Virus record (IMG/VR): IMGVR_UViG_3300047564_007050
Span: 1 to 53,141 of that record
From: a virus
DNA length: 53,141 nt
Strand: one strand, 5' to 3'
The notes beneath the pieces are model-generated. The model did no database searches, had not been told where the DNA came from, and was given only the letters and a program-made list of their open reading frames with translations. Positions 24,436 through 32,900 of the stretch are shown piece after piece (position 1 is the first letter of the stretch; the number at the start of each line of letters is the position of its first letter). A program made the position numbers and the translations under genes.

Positions 24436-24473
24436 GGCAATTTAAGCTCTGTTGATAAACTATTGTTCTTTAG

Positions 24474-24481
24474 TATTTATA
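24474..24481 (-). promoter_or_regulatory. T4-type late promoter for the fibre unit
   Basis: Exact TATAAATACT on the minus strand (positions 24472-24481), 39 bases upstream of the fibre gene starting at 24435. The match to the T4 consensus extends two bases beyond the octamer. Confidence 0.65.
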
Positions 24482-25021
24482 TTACAAAGGAACCATAAAT
24501 ATAGAATTTCCAGAAGATGCCAGTATAGACCCAGAATTATTTTTTACATAAAATCCAGATTGAAAAAATGATACTGGAATATTGTCAAACTCTAATTTTT
24601 TAGGCGATAGTGTGGTGGAAACTGACAAAGAATAATAATTTGTACCATTATCTATTTTTATAGTTGGTGTTAATGCAGTTGGCTGATATTCACCTAAAAT
24701 TATTATCACTTTACATACATCTGAGGTTCCAAAATTTAATCCAGAAATTGTCGAAGATTGCGAATTATCCGCTATAGAGTTTAATATAGTCTCACTTATC
24801 AAATATTGCTGAAATTCTGCAAAATTGTTTATGGTTTGAAGTGCATTAAATATTTTATTCGATGTAGAAGACCCAAAATTATTAACTGATAAAATAGTAC
24901 TTCTAGTATTGCTAGATAAGTAACTTAGTAGAGTTGTCTCTTCTAAGGTATAACTCAAATCTGTCGATGCTGAACCGTCAGGAGAAATAATTTCAACAGA
25001 AGTTCCTATAGGAAAAAGCAT
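24482..25021 (-). CDS. Hypothetical protein in fibre cluster
   Basis: 179 residues, Ser/Thr/Asn-rich. Two short repeats occur in the first half (TILSVNNFGSSTSNKIF and TISGLNFGTSDVCKVI), and the C-terminal part alternates beta strands (NYYSLSVSTTLSPKKLEF). There is no signal peptide, membrane helix or known motif. It lies between the holin gene and the late promoter of the fibre gene. A small structural protein, perhaps a fibre accessory or chaperone, would fit the location, but I do not recognise the family. Confidence 0.75.
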   Translation of the reverse strand: MLFPIGTSVEIISPDGSASTDLSYTLEETTLLSYLSSNTRSTILSVNNFGSSTSNKIFNALQTINNFAEFQQYLISETILNSIADNSQSSTISGLNFGTSDVCKVIIILGEYQPTALTPTIKIDNGTNYYSLSVSTTLSPKKLEFDNIPVSFFQSGFYVKNNSGSILASSGNSIFMVPL

Positions 25022-25045
25022 ATCTAACTATAAATCAAATATAAA

Positions 25046-25555
25046 TCAATCTTGTTTATCATGCCTAGTTGGTTTAACTGGCATCCTTTTCTCTCTTTCA
25101 TTTGACAGCAAAATTATTAAGTCTTTTATAACCCGATGAGAACTTATGCGATTTAAGTTTTCTAGAATTGATTTGGTTTCTGTTATTGCTATAAATCCAG
25201 AAACTATTGCTTCGATGGGCAAATCAAAATCTGCCAATAAATACTTATGAACTATAAATGAAACTATTATAGTAGTAGAATATATTAAAATCTTGCTGAT
25301 ACTTCTAGACATCTTAGAACTTGTTATGGTTTGCTTTTCCTTTAATGATGCCCAGACGCCAGTTATAAAATCTATCGATATTAAAAAATAAACAGCAAAA
25401 ATGGCAGATTTTATTGGTGCTAAAAGAGACACCGCAATAATTAGCCAGCTTTTTATAGCCGCAGCAAAATTACTTAAGTCAAAATAACTAAACACGCTTT
25501 TTAAATAAAATTTAATATGTTGAAGCATTATTATAGTTACTCCACTAAATGTCAT
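25046..25555 (-). CDS. Holin, phage holin 4-1 type
   Basis: 169 residues with the features of the small membrane holins of the holin_4_1 family: a hydrophobic helix in residues about 35-60 (IIAVSLLAPIKSAIFAVYFL), the diagnostic DFITGVWASLKEK with following SSKMSRSISKILIY, a second helix (YSTTIIVSFIVHKYL), and a third (AIVSGFIAITETKSILENLN). The C-terminal tail is charged (NEREKRMP, then PTRHDKQD). It would open the inner membrane at the end of infection. ATG 25555 has no ribosome site; ATG 25528 has GGAG 11 bases upstream and gives a 160-residue protein, so the true start is open. T4's own holin gene t lies elsewhere, so this is a lineage-specific placement. Confidence 0.85.
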   Translation of the reverse strand: MTFSGVTIIMLQHIKFYLKSVFSYFDLSNFAAAIKSWLIIAVSLLAPIKSAIFAVYFLISIDFITGVWASLKEKQTITSSKMSRSISKILIYSTTIIVSFIVHKYLLADFDLPIEAIVSGFIAITETKSILENLNRISSHRVIKDLIILLSNEREKRMPVKPTRHDKQD

Positions 25556-25634
25556 ATAAATGTATATTGAATAACCACACCGGTTGTGATAAAATGCATA
25601 ATTATTTATATTATAATTTTATAAAAGGTAAAGA

Positions 25635-25796
25635 ATGTCAGACCCTACAAACACAATAAAGATTGAATTGACTATGCAAGAAGCTGAGTTTATTCTGAAT
25701 TTAATAAGCCAGCTATCAATTAGTCCGGTATCAAAAGATGCTGCGCAAATTGTTCAATTGGTTCAAACTTTGGTGGCCAAATTTAAGCCACAATAA
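25635..25796 (+). CDS. Small plus-strand protein, conserved in T4-like environmental phages (probable)
   Basis: 53 residues from ATG 25635, with AAGG 6 bases upstream. The protein runs IKIELTMQEAEFILNLISQL ... IVQLVQTLVAKFKPQ, a compact two-helix pattern. It resembles the tiny LTVEEANxIL proteins that I know from marine T4-like phages, whose function is unknown. It is the only plus-strand gene found in this window and sits head to head with the holin gene and tail to tail with the next fibre gene. A TATAAT at 25612-25617 could be its promoter but leaves almost no leader. The gene is probable rather than proven. Confidence 0.65.
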   Translation: MSDPTNTIKIELTMQEAEFILNLISQLSISPVSKDAAQIVQLVQTLVAKFKPQ

Positions 25797-25808
25797 TAAG
25801 TTGTACGT

Positions 25809-26387
25809 TTAATGTAAGTCAACCCAAGCTGTGCCATTATAAACACGCAACTTGTTTGTTGTACTATTGTAATATACATCACCGGCTTCTTCTCCGGACG
25901 GATCTGCCGACAACGGAACAAATCGAACTTGTCCGGTAGGCTTAACTATAGCACGTTCAATAAAAGAATTTAGAGAACTTCCGCTAGGACCTGCTGGAGT
26001 GGTTTTTAGTATAACTGAGCCGCCATTGGCGTTTCCTGTACTTTGTCCACCGCCAATAGTCATATCATTTCCGGCAGAATTTGTTCCACTTCCTGAAAAT
26101 GCCAAAATGCTATTGCCGATAGATGCAGAAGACATTTCTCTTCCTAAATAGAGTATAAACAACGAGCTTCCGGTTGTCGGAGCAGAAGTAAAAACAATTT
26201 GTGTGCCTCCATTAGACAAAGAATATTGAATATTTGGCTGTTGTATTGCACCAGCAAGAACTACCAATATAGAGGCGGCTGTTGATACTTTATAGGTCAA
26301 ATTAAATGTAGTTAGCACACTATTAGGCGTTAAAACCTGAGTGTCAAACTGACCATACGGCACATCTCTGCCAATATAATTGCCCAT
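25809..26387 (-). CDS. Fibre-associated virion protein
   Basis: 192 residues. The first 85 residues (YGQFDTQVLTPNSVLTTFNL ... SILVVLAGAIQQPN ... STGSSLFILYLGRE-like) match a beta-sandwich domain common in phage fibre attachment proteins. It continues with a Gly/Ser/Asn-rich stretch and ends with a C-terminal knob-like module (DPSGEEAGDVYYNSTTNKLR then VYNGTAWVDLH) that is widespread at fibre tips. It starts 1 base from the stop of the next fibre gene, so the two are coupled. It is probably a short fibre or a subunit of the adhesin encoded next to it. Confidence 0.82.
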   Translation of the reverse strand: MGNYIGRDVPYGQFDTQVLTPNSVLTTFNLTYKVSTAASILVVLAGAIQQPNIQYSLSNGGTQIVFTSAPTTGSSLFILYLGREMSSASIGNSILAFSGSGTNSAGNDMTIGGGQSTGNANGGSVILKTTPAGPSGSSLNSFIERAIVKPTGQVRFVPLSADPSGEEAGDVYYNSTTNKLRVYNGTAWVDLH

Positions 26388-26388
26388 A

Positions 26389-28914
26389 TTATGAAGCCCT
26401 TATTATGTAATTTATGACTGTGTATGGCACGTTTATTGCGGTGCCTGAAGTTAGAACTGAAGAATTTTCTGTCATGTTTGTGCTAGGTGTGCCGCTAGTC
26501 ATTGCTGCATTACCATCTACGCCGCCAGTGACTAGACCAATAGCACCAGAGAATGCCCCCGATAAGTGAGTATGTGAGCCGCCAGTATCTTGTCTATTTG
26601 TTCCAGCATCTAATGCGTTTATGGTTAAAGTGTGGCTGTGAGCTGCTATTGTATGATTGTGGGTAGGATCACTTACAGTTATTCCAGGAGCTTCAGCATA
26701 AATTACGTGAGCATGATTTATATTGGCTGAAGCTGTTGTAAATGTGTGAGTGTGTATACCATCGTCATCAATATCACTTCTATCAGTTATGCCCGTTGAC
26801 GCAGAACTTTTTAAAGAAAGTACAGTTCCAGATCCCGCAGCACCCTCTACCCTAAGTGCATGATCGTGACTTCCTGCTTGATTCGTTGTTCCTGTGTGAG
26901 AGTGTGCAGGATCGGCAGCAGCAGTTGCTCCTCCGTGACTATGGGCTCCCTGAGACGCTGTTATTCCAGTTCCATTAGAGCTTGTTGATAGCTGACCCGA
27001 ATCGGTGAGAGTGTGTGTATGAGTATGGTTTCCTATATCAATAGTTGTCGTATGAGAGCCACTACTAGTAATGTTTAGTGTTGCGCCAGCTCCCATACCG
27101 TGAAAGTGTGCGGGTAAAGAGTGCGTGTGATTCGACATGCCATGAGCATGTGCCGGAACCGTATGTGTATGTGTTAAACTTCTAGAAGATTCTAGTATGC
27201 CATCTGTATTTCCAATTGGAGTTCCACTGCCGCTTCCTATAGGAACACGGCGTCTCATATCTGGAAGATTAAAATTGGCACCAGATCCTCCGTATGCATA
27301 CCCAATAGCTGCGTGTAAAGCTGGATACGCTGTCACAAAGTATGATGAACCGTCACACAAAACCCAGTTAGAATTTGGCACACCTCCTGCTGGCCATATC
27401 ATCATTGTGCCAATAGGAACTAAATTATTCACTAGAGTTTGCAAATTACTGACTGTTGTGTTCAAAGCAGATACATCAACTCCATCTACGGTGCCGCCAA
27501 CTGTAATATTGCCGGTAACATTTGCGGTTGCTGAATTTAATTGTCCAGATAAATGAACATCAGTAAACTTCTTTGTGCTTGACCCAAGAGCTATTGTTGA
27601 TGTTGTCTCTGGTGCTATCTGAGTAGAACTTATATTTACTGTAGTGGTTCCAGCTATTGCAAGCTGTGCTGTAGTTGGAGTATTTAAAACAAGCTGGTCT
27701 GAACTATTAAGAGTCAATGGCGAAAATATTGTTGTTCCATTAGATCTATAGCTTCTAAGAGATGTATTATTATTAAGTAATATTTTATCTGCGGTTACTG
27801 AATCTGCCGCAAGTTTAATGTTAGTTACTGCGCCAGATGCAATTTTGCTATCTATTACCGCCGATGTTGCCAATTCTGCTGTGCCAATACTACCTGCCGC
27901 AACAGGACCAGATTGCCCCGGAGATAACACAGCCCGTCTACTTACTGTGGAGAAGCCGAGGTGCAGAACTCTTATTTTAGCTCCGCTTGCAGGAGCAACC
28001 CTAAACTTTATTCTGTTTGGCACTAAATCTGTTCTTAATGCATAATCAGAATCGGCTGTCACTGAAGTTCCGTTCCACTCTTCACCTTCTTGAACTGAGC
28101 CATTTACCGAAACTAAAATTGCTTTGCTATTAACTGCATCTTGAGTTAACACAAATTCAGTGTTTGTTCCATTAACCACATTTGCTGGTGTGGTGGCCGG
28201 AGATTCAGAGCCCACTATTTGCTTTGTGAAATCTCTTAAGTTTTGACTCAATTGATTTGGACCAACCGAGTTATCAGATGGTACCAAATTATATGTTGCA
28301 TCGCCCTTGTGCACCACGTAAATTTTATCATCCAACTTTGGTATTTTGGAAAATGTAATTTGTTTATTTAAATTTGCGCCGGTGCCGCCAATAGTATAGT
28401 CGACATCTGGCTCTAACACTTCCCAGAAACCAGAATATCCTCTCGATACTGTAAGTGAATCGCCACTAACCGCATTTACGCCCTGTGATCCTGGTCGGGC
28501 TAACGTTATAGTAATAGTAGAGCCATCATACGTGCAACCAAGTATTTTGAATGTGCCATTATTAACAGTATTAGGAGAAGTAAACCCAGAAAGAGTTAGT
28601 GACTGATCTACATCGGCATATAATTTAATGCCCTCTTTTATATCAGATAGTGCGGCAGCAACAGATGCATTAGATGATTGAATTGTCCAGGTTGAACCCG
28701 ATGCTCCTCCTGGAGTAGTTATTGCGCCAGATATGCTATTAGTTATCAGTCTCTCGGTTATATATGACTGTTTAAAAACATACACATTGCCTTCATAACC
28801 ACCAGGAACTTCTTGACTTAGTGTAAATGTGGTTGTGCTATTGTCTGGAACAATGTCATCTCTAACATTAGAGCCCAAAACTAAAAGTGTTCTGCCGTTA
28901 CCAATATATGCCAT
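26389..28914 (-). CDS. Large tail fibre with tail-collar domain and extreme HxH-rich tip
   Basis: 841 residues. Residues about 1-250 are an attachment region with repeated beta modules (FTLSQEVPGGYEGNVYVFKQ, VLEPDVDYTIGG, KIYVVHKGDATYNL). Residues about 255-500 contain repeated SSASxxxAxxSxxA-type fibre shaft sequence. A phage tail collar domain follows at about 500-575 (IGTMMIWPAGGVPNSNWVLC then NLPDMRRRVPIGSG). Residues about 579-785 hold at least a dozen His-x-His pairs (THTHT, AHAHG, NHTHS, AHFHG, AHSHG, SHDHA, IHTHT, NHAHV, THNHT). In T4 gp37 such pairs bind iron ions that knit the trimeric receptor-binding needle. The gene is probably the main receptor-binding fibre; it shares no start-to-end similarity with gp12. 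Confidence 0.9.
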   Translation of the reverse strand: MAYIGNGRTLLVLGSNVRDDIVPDNSTTTFTLSQEVPGGYEGNVYVFKQSYITERLITNSISGAITTPGGASGSTWTIQSSNASVAAALSDIKEGIKLYADVDQSLTLSGFTSPNTVNNGTFKILGCTYDGSTITITLARPGSQGVNAVSGDSLTVSRGYSGFWEVLEPDVDYTIGGTGANLNKQITFSKIPKLDDKIYVVHKGDATYNLVPSDNSVGPNQLSQNLRDFTKQIVGSESPATTPANVVNGTNTEFVLTQDAVNSKAILVSVNGSVQEGEEWNGTSVTADSDYALRTDLVPNRIKFRVAPASGAKIRVLHLGFSTVSRRAVLSPGQSGPVAAGSIGTAELATSAVIDSKIASGAVTNIKLAADSVTADKILLNNNTSLRSYRSNGTTIFSPLTLNSSDQLVLNTPTTAQLAIAGTTTVNISSTQIAPETTSTIALGSSTKKFTDVHLSGQLNSATANVTGNITVGGTVDGVDVSALNTTVSNLQTLVNNLVPIGTMMIWPAGGVPNSNWVLCDGSSYFVTAYPALHAAIGYAYGGSGANFNLPDMRRRVPIGSGSGTPIGNTDGILESSRSLTHTHTVPAHAHGMSNHTHSLPAHFHGMGAGATLNITSSGSHTTTIDIGNHTHTHTLTDSGQLSTSSNGTGITASQGAHSHGGATAAADPAHSHTGTTNQAGSHDHALRVEGAAGSGTVLSLKSSASTGITDRSDIDDDGIHTHTFTTASANINHAHVIYAEAPGITVSDPTHNHTIAAHSHTLTINALDAGTNRQDTGGSHTHLSGAFSGAIGLVTGGVDGNAAMTSGTPSTNMTENSSVLTSGTAINVPYTVINYIIRAS

Positions 28915-28932
28915 AGCACAATTCTTTTAAAT

Positions 28933-29271
28933 TTATACGTCTTCTATCAATGAAACCACAACATCAACAGTTGAGCCTGCCGTATCGCAAATAAGCTCTA
29001 GTGCATCTAGCGACTCTAAAACTATTTTTTGACCATCTATTACTTGAATAGAGGAACCTACAGGAACTGGAGCATTTTTTACCAAGAATGCATAAGTTGA
29101 TGTGCTGTTGTCTTTGACTCGTATGGAAATCTGAACCCCGCTGTTTGCAATATTAGCAACATCACATTGTATCAGATATGATGTCTTTGTTGCCGGTGAA
29201 GCATACACTTGTGTCCAAGTGTTATTAACGCCAGTTTTAATTGCATTTTTGAAAATTCCGGTTGCTGCCAT
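28933..29271 (-). CDS. Hypothetical small virion protein, beta-rich
   Basis: 112 residues, starting MAATGIFKNAIKTGVNNTWT. The pattern of alternating hydrophobic residues (SYLIQCDVANIANSGVQISI, ALELICDTAGSTVDVVVSLI) suggests an all-beta fold such as a small jelly roll. It lies between the giant DUF4815 unit and the HxH fibre in a tight string (3 bases after the upstream gene), so an adaptor role is plausible. A TATAAATA at 29331-29338 inside the upstream gene could supply a late start, but isolated matches of this AT-rich motif also occur by chance. I do not recognise the family. Confidence 0.75.
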   Translation of the reverse strand: MAATGIFKNAIKTGVNNTWTQVYASPATKTSYLIQCDVANIANSGVQISIRVKDNSTSTYAFLVKNAPVPVGSSIQVIDGQKIVLESLDALELICDTAGSTVDVVVSLIEDV

Positions 29272-29274
29272 AAG

Positions 29275-29727
29275 TTAACTCATTGCTATTGCTCTAATTA
29301 AAATTCTTCTAGACTCATCATCGTAAATTGTATTTATAGCATTTACTAAACTGATTGATTTGAGATTTTCATATGCTAAGTTAGAAAAAGTTGCTGGTAT
29401 TTTAGTCTCAATTCTTAATGAAGTATCTGAATATATTGCAGCAACACGACTTTCTATAGCTGTAGTATTTATAGTTATTTTAATTATATCACCAACTTCA
29501 ACACCAGATTGAAAGAATGTGCCAGAGCCGGTTATTGTATATGAATTTATATTTCCGGAAACTGTTCCTACTCTTGCTGTAGCTGAAGTTAATTGTGATA
29601 AAAGGGTTGAGCTTAAATCATTTAAATCACCTTCTTCTCTAGCCGCAATATTTGTCTTTTGAACCCAAACATTGAAGTTATCTTCATATTGTGTATATTT
29701 TTCTATGTTGGTTTTAGGATCTGCCAT
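29275..29727 (-). CDS. Virion protein with helical N-terminus and small beta-domain
   Basis: 150 residues. Residues about 1-50 are a helical attachment segment (YTQYEDNFNVWVQKTNIAAR). Residues about 52-125 are a compact beta-domain with VGTVSGNINSYTITGSGTFF, VGDIIKI and SDTSLRI, the same pattern found in the sheath, spike and DUF4815 proteins of this phage. The end is NAINTIYDDESRRILIRAI. It overlaps the upstream coiled-coil gene by 14 bases, so they are translated together. It is likely a connector between baseplate and fibre; no enzyme motif is present. Confidence 0.8.
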   Translation of the reverse strand: MADPKTNIEKYTQYEDNFNVWVQKTNIAAREEGDLNDLSSTLLSQLTSATARVGTVSGNINSYTITGSGTFFQSGVEVGDIIKITINTTAIESRVAAIYSDTSLRIETKIPATFSNLAYENLKSISLVNAINTIYDDESRRILIRAIAMS

Positions 29728-29959
29728 TTGTTAATATATCCAATATTTTATTCATAGAAGTTTCTAGAGCTGTCATTTTTTGTTCAATGTTATTTATTCT
29801 ATTTTCTACATCAAGTTCGGCTTCTCTCTTTCTTTTAGCCAATTCTTTATTCTTTTTATGTAAAGAATATGCAGTATTGTCAATGTTTATTACGCCATTG
29901 CTATTGGCATCTCTAACGATTGAATTTGTATCTTCAAATTTTAAATATCTATTACTCAT
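29714..29959 (-). CDS. Small coiled-coil protein
   Basis: 81 residues. The N-terminal half starts [20 protein letters not shown]; the C-terminal half is predicted coiled coil ([20 protein letters not shown] then [20 protein letters not shown]). It overlaps both neighbours (8 bases with the DUF4815 gene, 14 bases with the next), which indicates one translational unit. Such a peptide might trimerise and clamp the neighbouring fibre connector. I know no named family for it. Confidence 0.75.
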   Translation of the reverse strand: MSNRYLKFEDTNSIVRDANSNGVINIDNTAYSLHKKNKELAKRKREAELDVENRINNIEQKMTALETSMNKILDILTNGRS

Positions 29960-32900
29960 CTAACGCAATCATTCTAAAATTCATAACTCTTGGTGCTCTA
30001 GCCGGATTACCACCACGCATAACCAGTTTTGCCTGAACCGCCACAAATGATGGAAGGTCACTCAATATCGAAGAATACTCTGAAAAATCACCAGAGAATA
30101 AATTCGGTGCTGGAGTAGCTGGCGAAATAGTTCCATTTATATCAATATTAAATTCGGCTTTTGTCCAGTTAATGGTGTCCATTGCCTGAATTGAATTTTC
30201 CGGCTTTAATTTATAATATAACTCAAATTCACAAGTTGGGTCTCTTGAACCATCAAACATAATTTTTAGTGCATTTGATGGTCTGCTTAGAGATAATGTT
30301 TTAGTTACATATTTAGAACTGCAACTTCCATTAGTTGGAGATATTTCATCAATATATCTGTCTAATTGAATTATTGTTACTGCGCTTACATTTTCACTTC
30401 TATAGTAGCCACCACCAGATACAGAAACCAATGGCGCAGCAGTTAGATTTAAAGATATGTCTGATGCTCTACTAGCTACAGTTCCTATCAACTGACCAGA
30501 AGAATTGTATAGCTGAAGCCCAACAAAAGCTGTGGTGAATGTGGTGCCAACTCCAGTTACGGTAAATGGACTAGTTGCAGTTGTTGTAATTGTACCAGCT
30601 TCTAAATTGGCCGCAGGATTATATAAAGTCTTAAAATCAATTTCAACTTCAATATATTTTGGAGACCCTAAATCAGAATCTACAACTGTATTATTTGGCG
30701 TATAACTAACTTTTAAAACTCTAGCTTTATCGGCTTCAGTTATATTTCTAGTTAATGCTCCATTAGATTTTGCACCAGAAATTTTTATATATTTTCCTAC
30801 ATCTAAATTGCTTAAATGCTTCGCAACAGATGCATTACCCGATTTTATTATTGTATTTCTAGGATTTATATATAATTTAGTTCCTGGAGTAGCACTAAGT
30901 GAAATATCAACTAAAAATTCAGTATCACTAATTACACTAGTAACTCGTCTGGTGTCATTCTGATCTGTTTTAACAATATCTCCGACACGAAGTTCAGATA
31001 AGAATTTAGTACCTGTTCCGGTTATTCTAGTGCTTTTAGCGGTGCCAGAAATATCTCCGGTTGCGGTTGGACTAGAATAAGAAAAGTGTATTGAGCCTGT
31101 AGTGGCCGCAGGAGCAATAGATGTCGGTACAACCTGATAGTCATCATATGCCGCATTTATTATAGATGCGTCAAGTAAAGGATCGCCAATTCCTTTAGGA
31201 TTATCTAGTCGATGAGATGCCAAATATGCGGTCATTCTAGACTCATCAATAACTGGCGATACATCTGAATTAGAACTCTTCAACACCGCTCTGATATTAA
31301 GAGATTTTCTATCTCCAATTTCAATCTCAGAAATTACGGTTGATGGACCACTAATAGCTTGATTTGTCGGATCAGTTGTACTTCCAGAAGGTGGAAGTTC
31401 ATTAATATAAGACCCAATGAGCATTGGATCATTAAATATTAATCTCTCATTCGGCAAAAATTCTACAGGATTTGTATATACATATTTTCCGTTAATCTCA
31501 ACTTTACTAGGAAATTTTATATATGTAGATGTTGTAGAATCATGAACGCCGCAACCGCTGGTTGTTTGCGCATACCAAGTTATAGAAGTATCTTGCACTT
31601 CTAGCGGAGTTGTGATCAACGTCATTTCCTCAAATCGCTTATTTTCGGTAGCTAAAATTCTGCTACCACCATATTTTCCTGAAACGATTGATGAGTTGTT
31701 GAAGCTGGCACTTCTTTGCTTTAAATCAATAATATAATAATCTAATTCAGTTCTCTTAATGTCATAGCCACGATAATCATAGAACAACTCAGCATCTATA
31801 ACGCCACCAAAATTTGCGCCAGTTGGAACGCCATACGTTGTACCTAAAAACCCAGAAAGCCCAGTAAAATCTGTATTAAATTTAGATGCAATAGTCAAAG
31901 AAGTTGAGCCTGGTGTGCCAACGACTCTTTTTTGTTCTCCGGTTATTGGATGTCTAATAAAACTATTTTCAACCAACCCAGCAAAAGTTCCTCCAGTTAT
32001 AGTCACAGAAGTTAGATTTGCGCTAACCAAGCCAGAAATTGTCAAATCATACACTGGAGAAAATACAACTTTACTCGATAGACCAATCGCAGGACTAACT
32101 CTAGCCGTCGTGTGTCCGTGATTTGGATGTAAAATTCTAACTTCTGATGATCCATTAACAAATTCAACTGGATCTGAAGTTAACAATTTAAAATCCAACT
32201 CATCATTTACATAATCTATTTCTGCACTGATAGAAGTGTCAAATTGAGCTTTCCAGATCTTGAACTTAATCGTGTCATTTTCCAATTCAATCCAGTTAAA
32301 TCCGTTTTGAGATTTAAAAAATGCTCCTTCTATAAACTTTTCAGTTATAGTTTTGTCAGTGGTGCCAATTTCAACGCTGGCCTCTCGATCTTCTTCTTTT
32401 TTAGTTAAGTCAGGACCAAATTTAGAATACCAAACATAATATTCATCGCTGTCTGATGTTAACACAAAGCAATAATACTTTTCTCCTCGCAAATATAGTG
32501 GCGATTCAAAAGTAAATCTTGTGGGCACCATTTGAGATGTGGCTTCTCCTAAATGTTCAAACTCTGACCCATTTGAGCGAGCTGATGTCGAGCTATAAAT
32601 ATTTACCGGTGAAGCTGCACTAAGTGTTGCCGGAGCATTAGATTTCAGTGTGATCTGAGTCGGACTATCAACAACATCAACAATTCCTATAAATCTGTCG
32701 TTCACATACAAAGAAGAACCAGGAGGAGTTGCTGTTACACTAAAGCTAGTTCCGGTGCCAGTAATGATCTTAGATGATATGCTTGAGCTTATTGTTCCGG
32801 ATAATAGAGTTTTACCCACAGCAACGCCATTTATCCAAGGTCCGGTTGTTGCTGGCACTGCTGGTATTGTTGAGTCTTGACCCAAATTTCCGGTTATTGT

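Noticed and set aside
26560-27180. CRISPR-like or tandem DNA repeats in the fibre gene (repeated GTG/ATG-rich units).
   Set aside because: Spacing is irregular and the repeats come from His-x-His codons; no direct repeats of equal length. I saw no CRISPR array anywhere in the window.
29331-29473. TATAAATA copies at 29331 and 29466 as late promoters.
   Set aside because: They lie inside a coding region and AT-rich sequence gives chance matches; the first might serve the 29271 gene but I cannot support it enough to list as a promoter.
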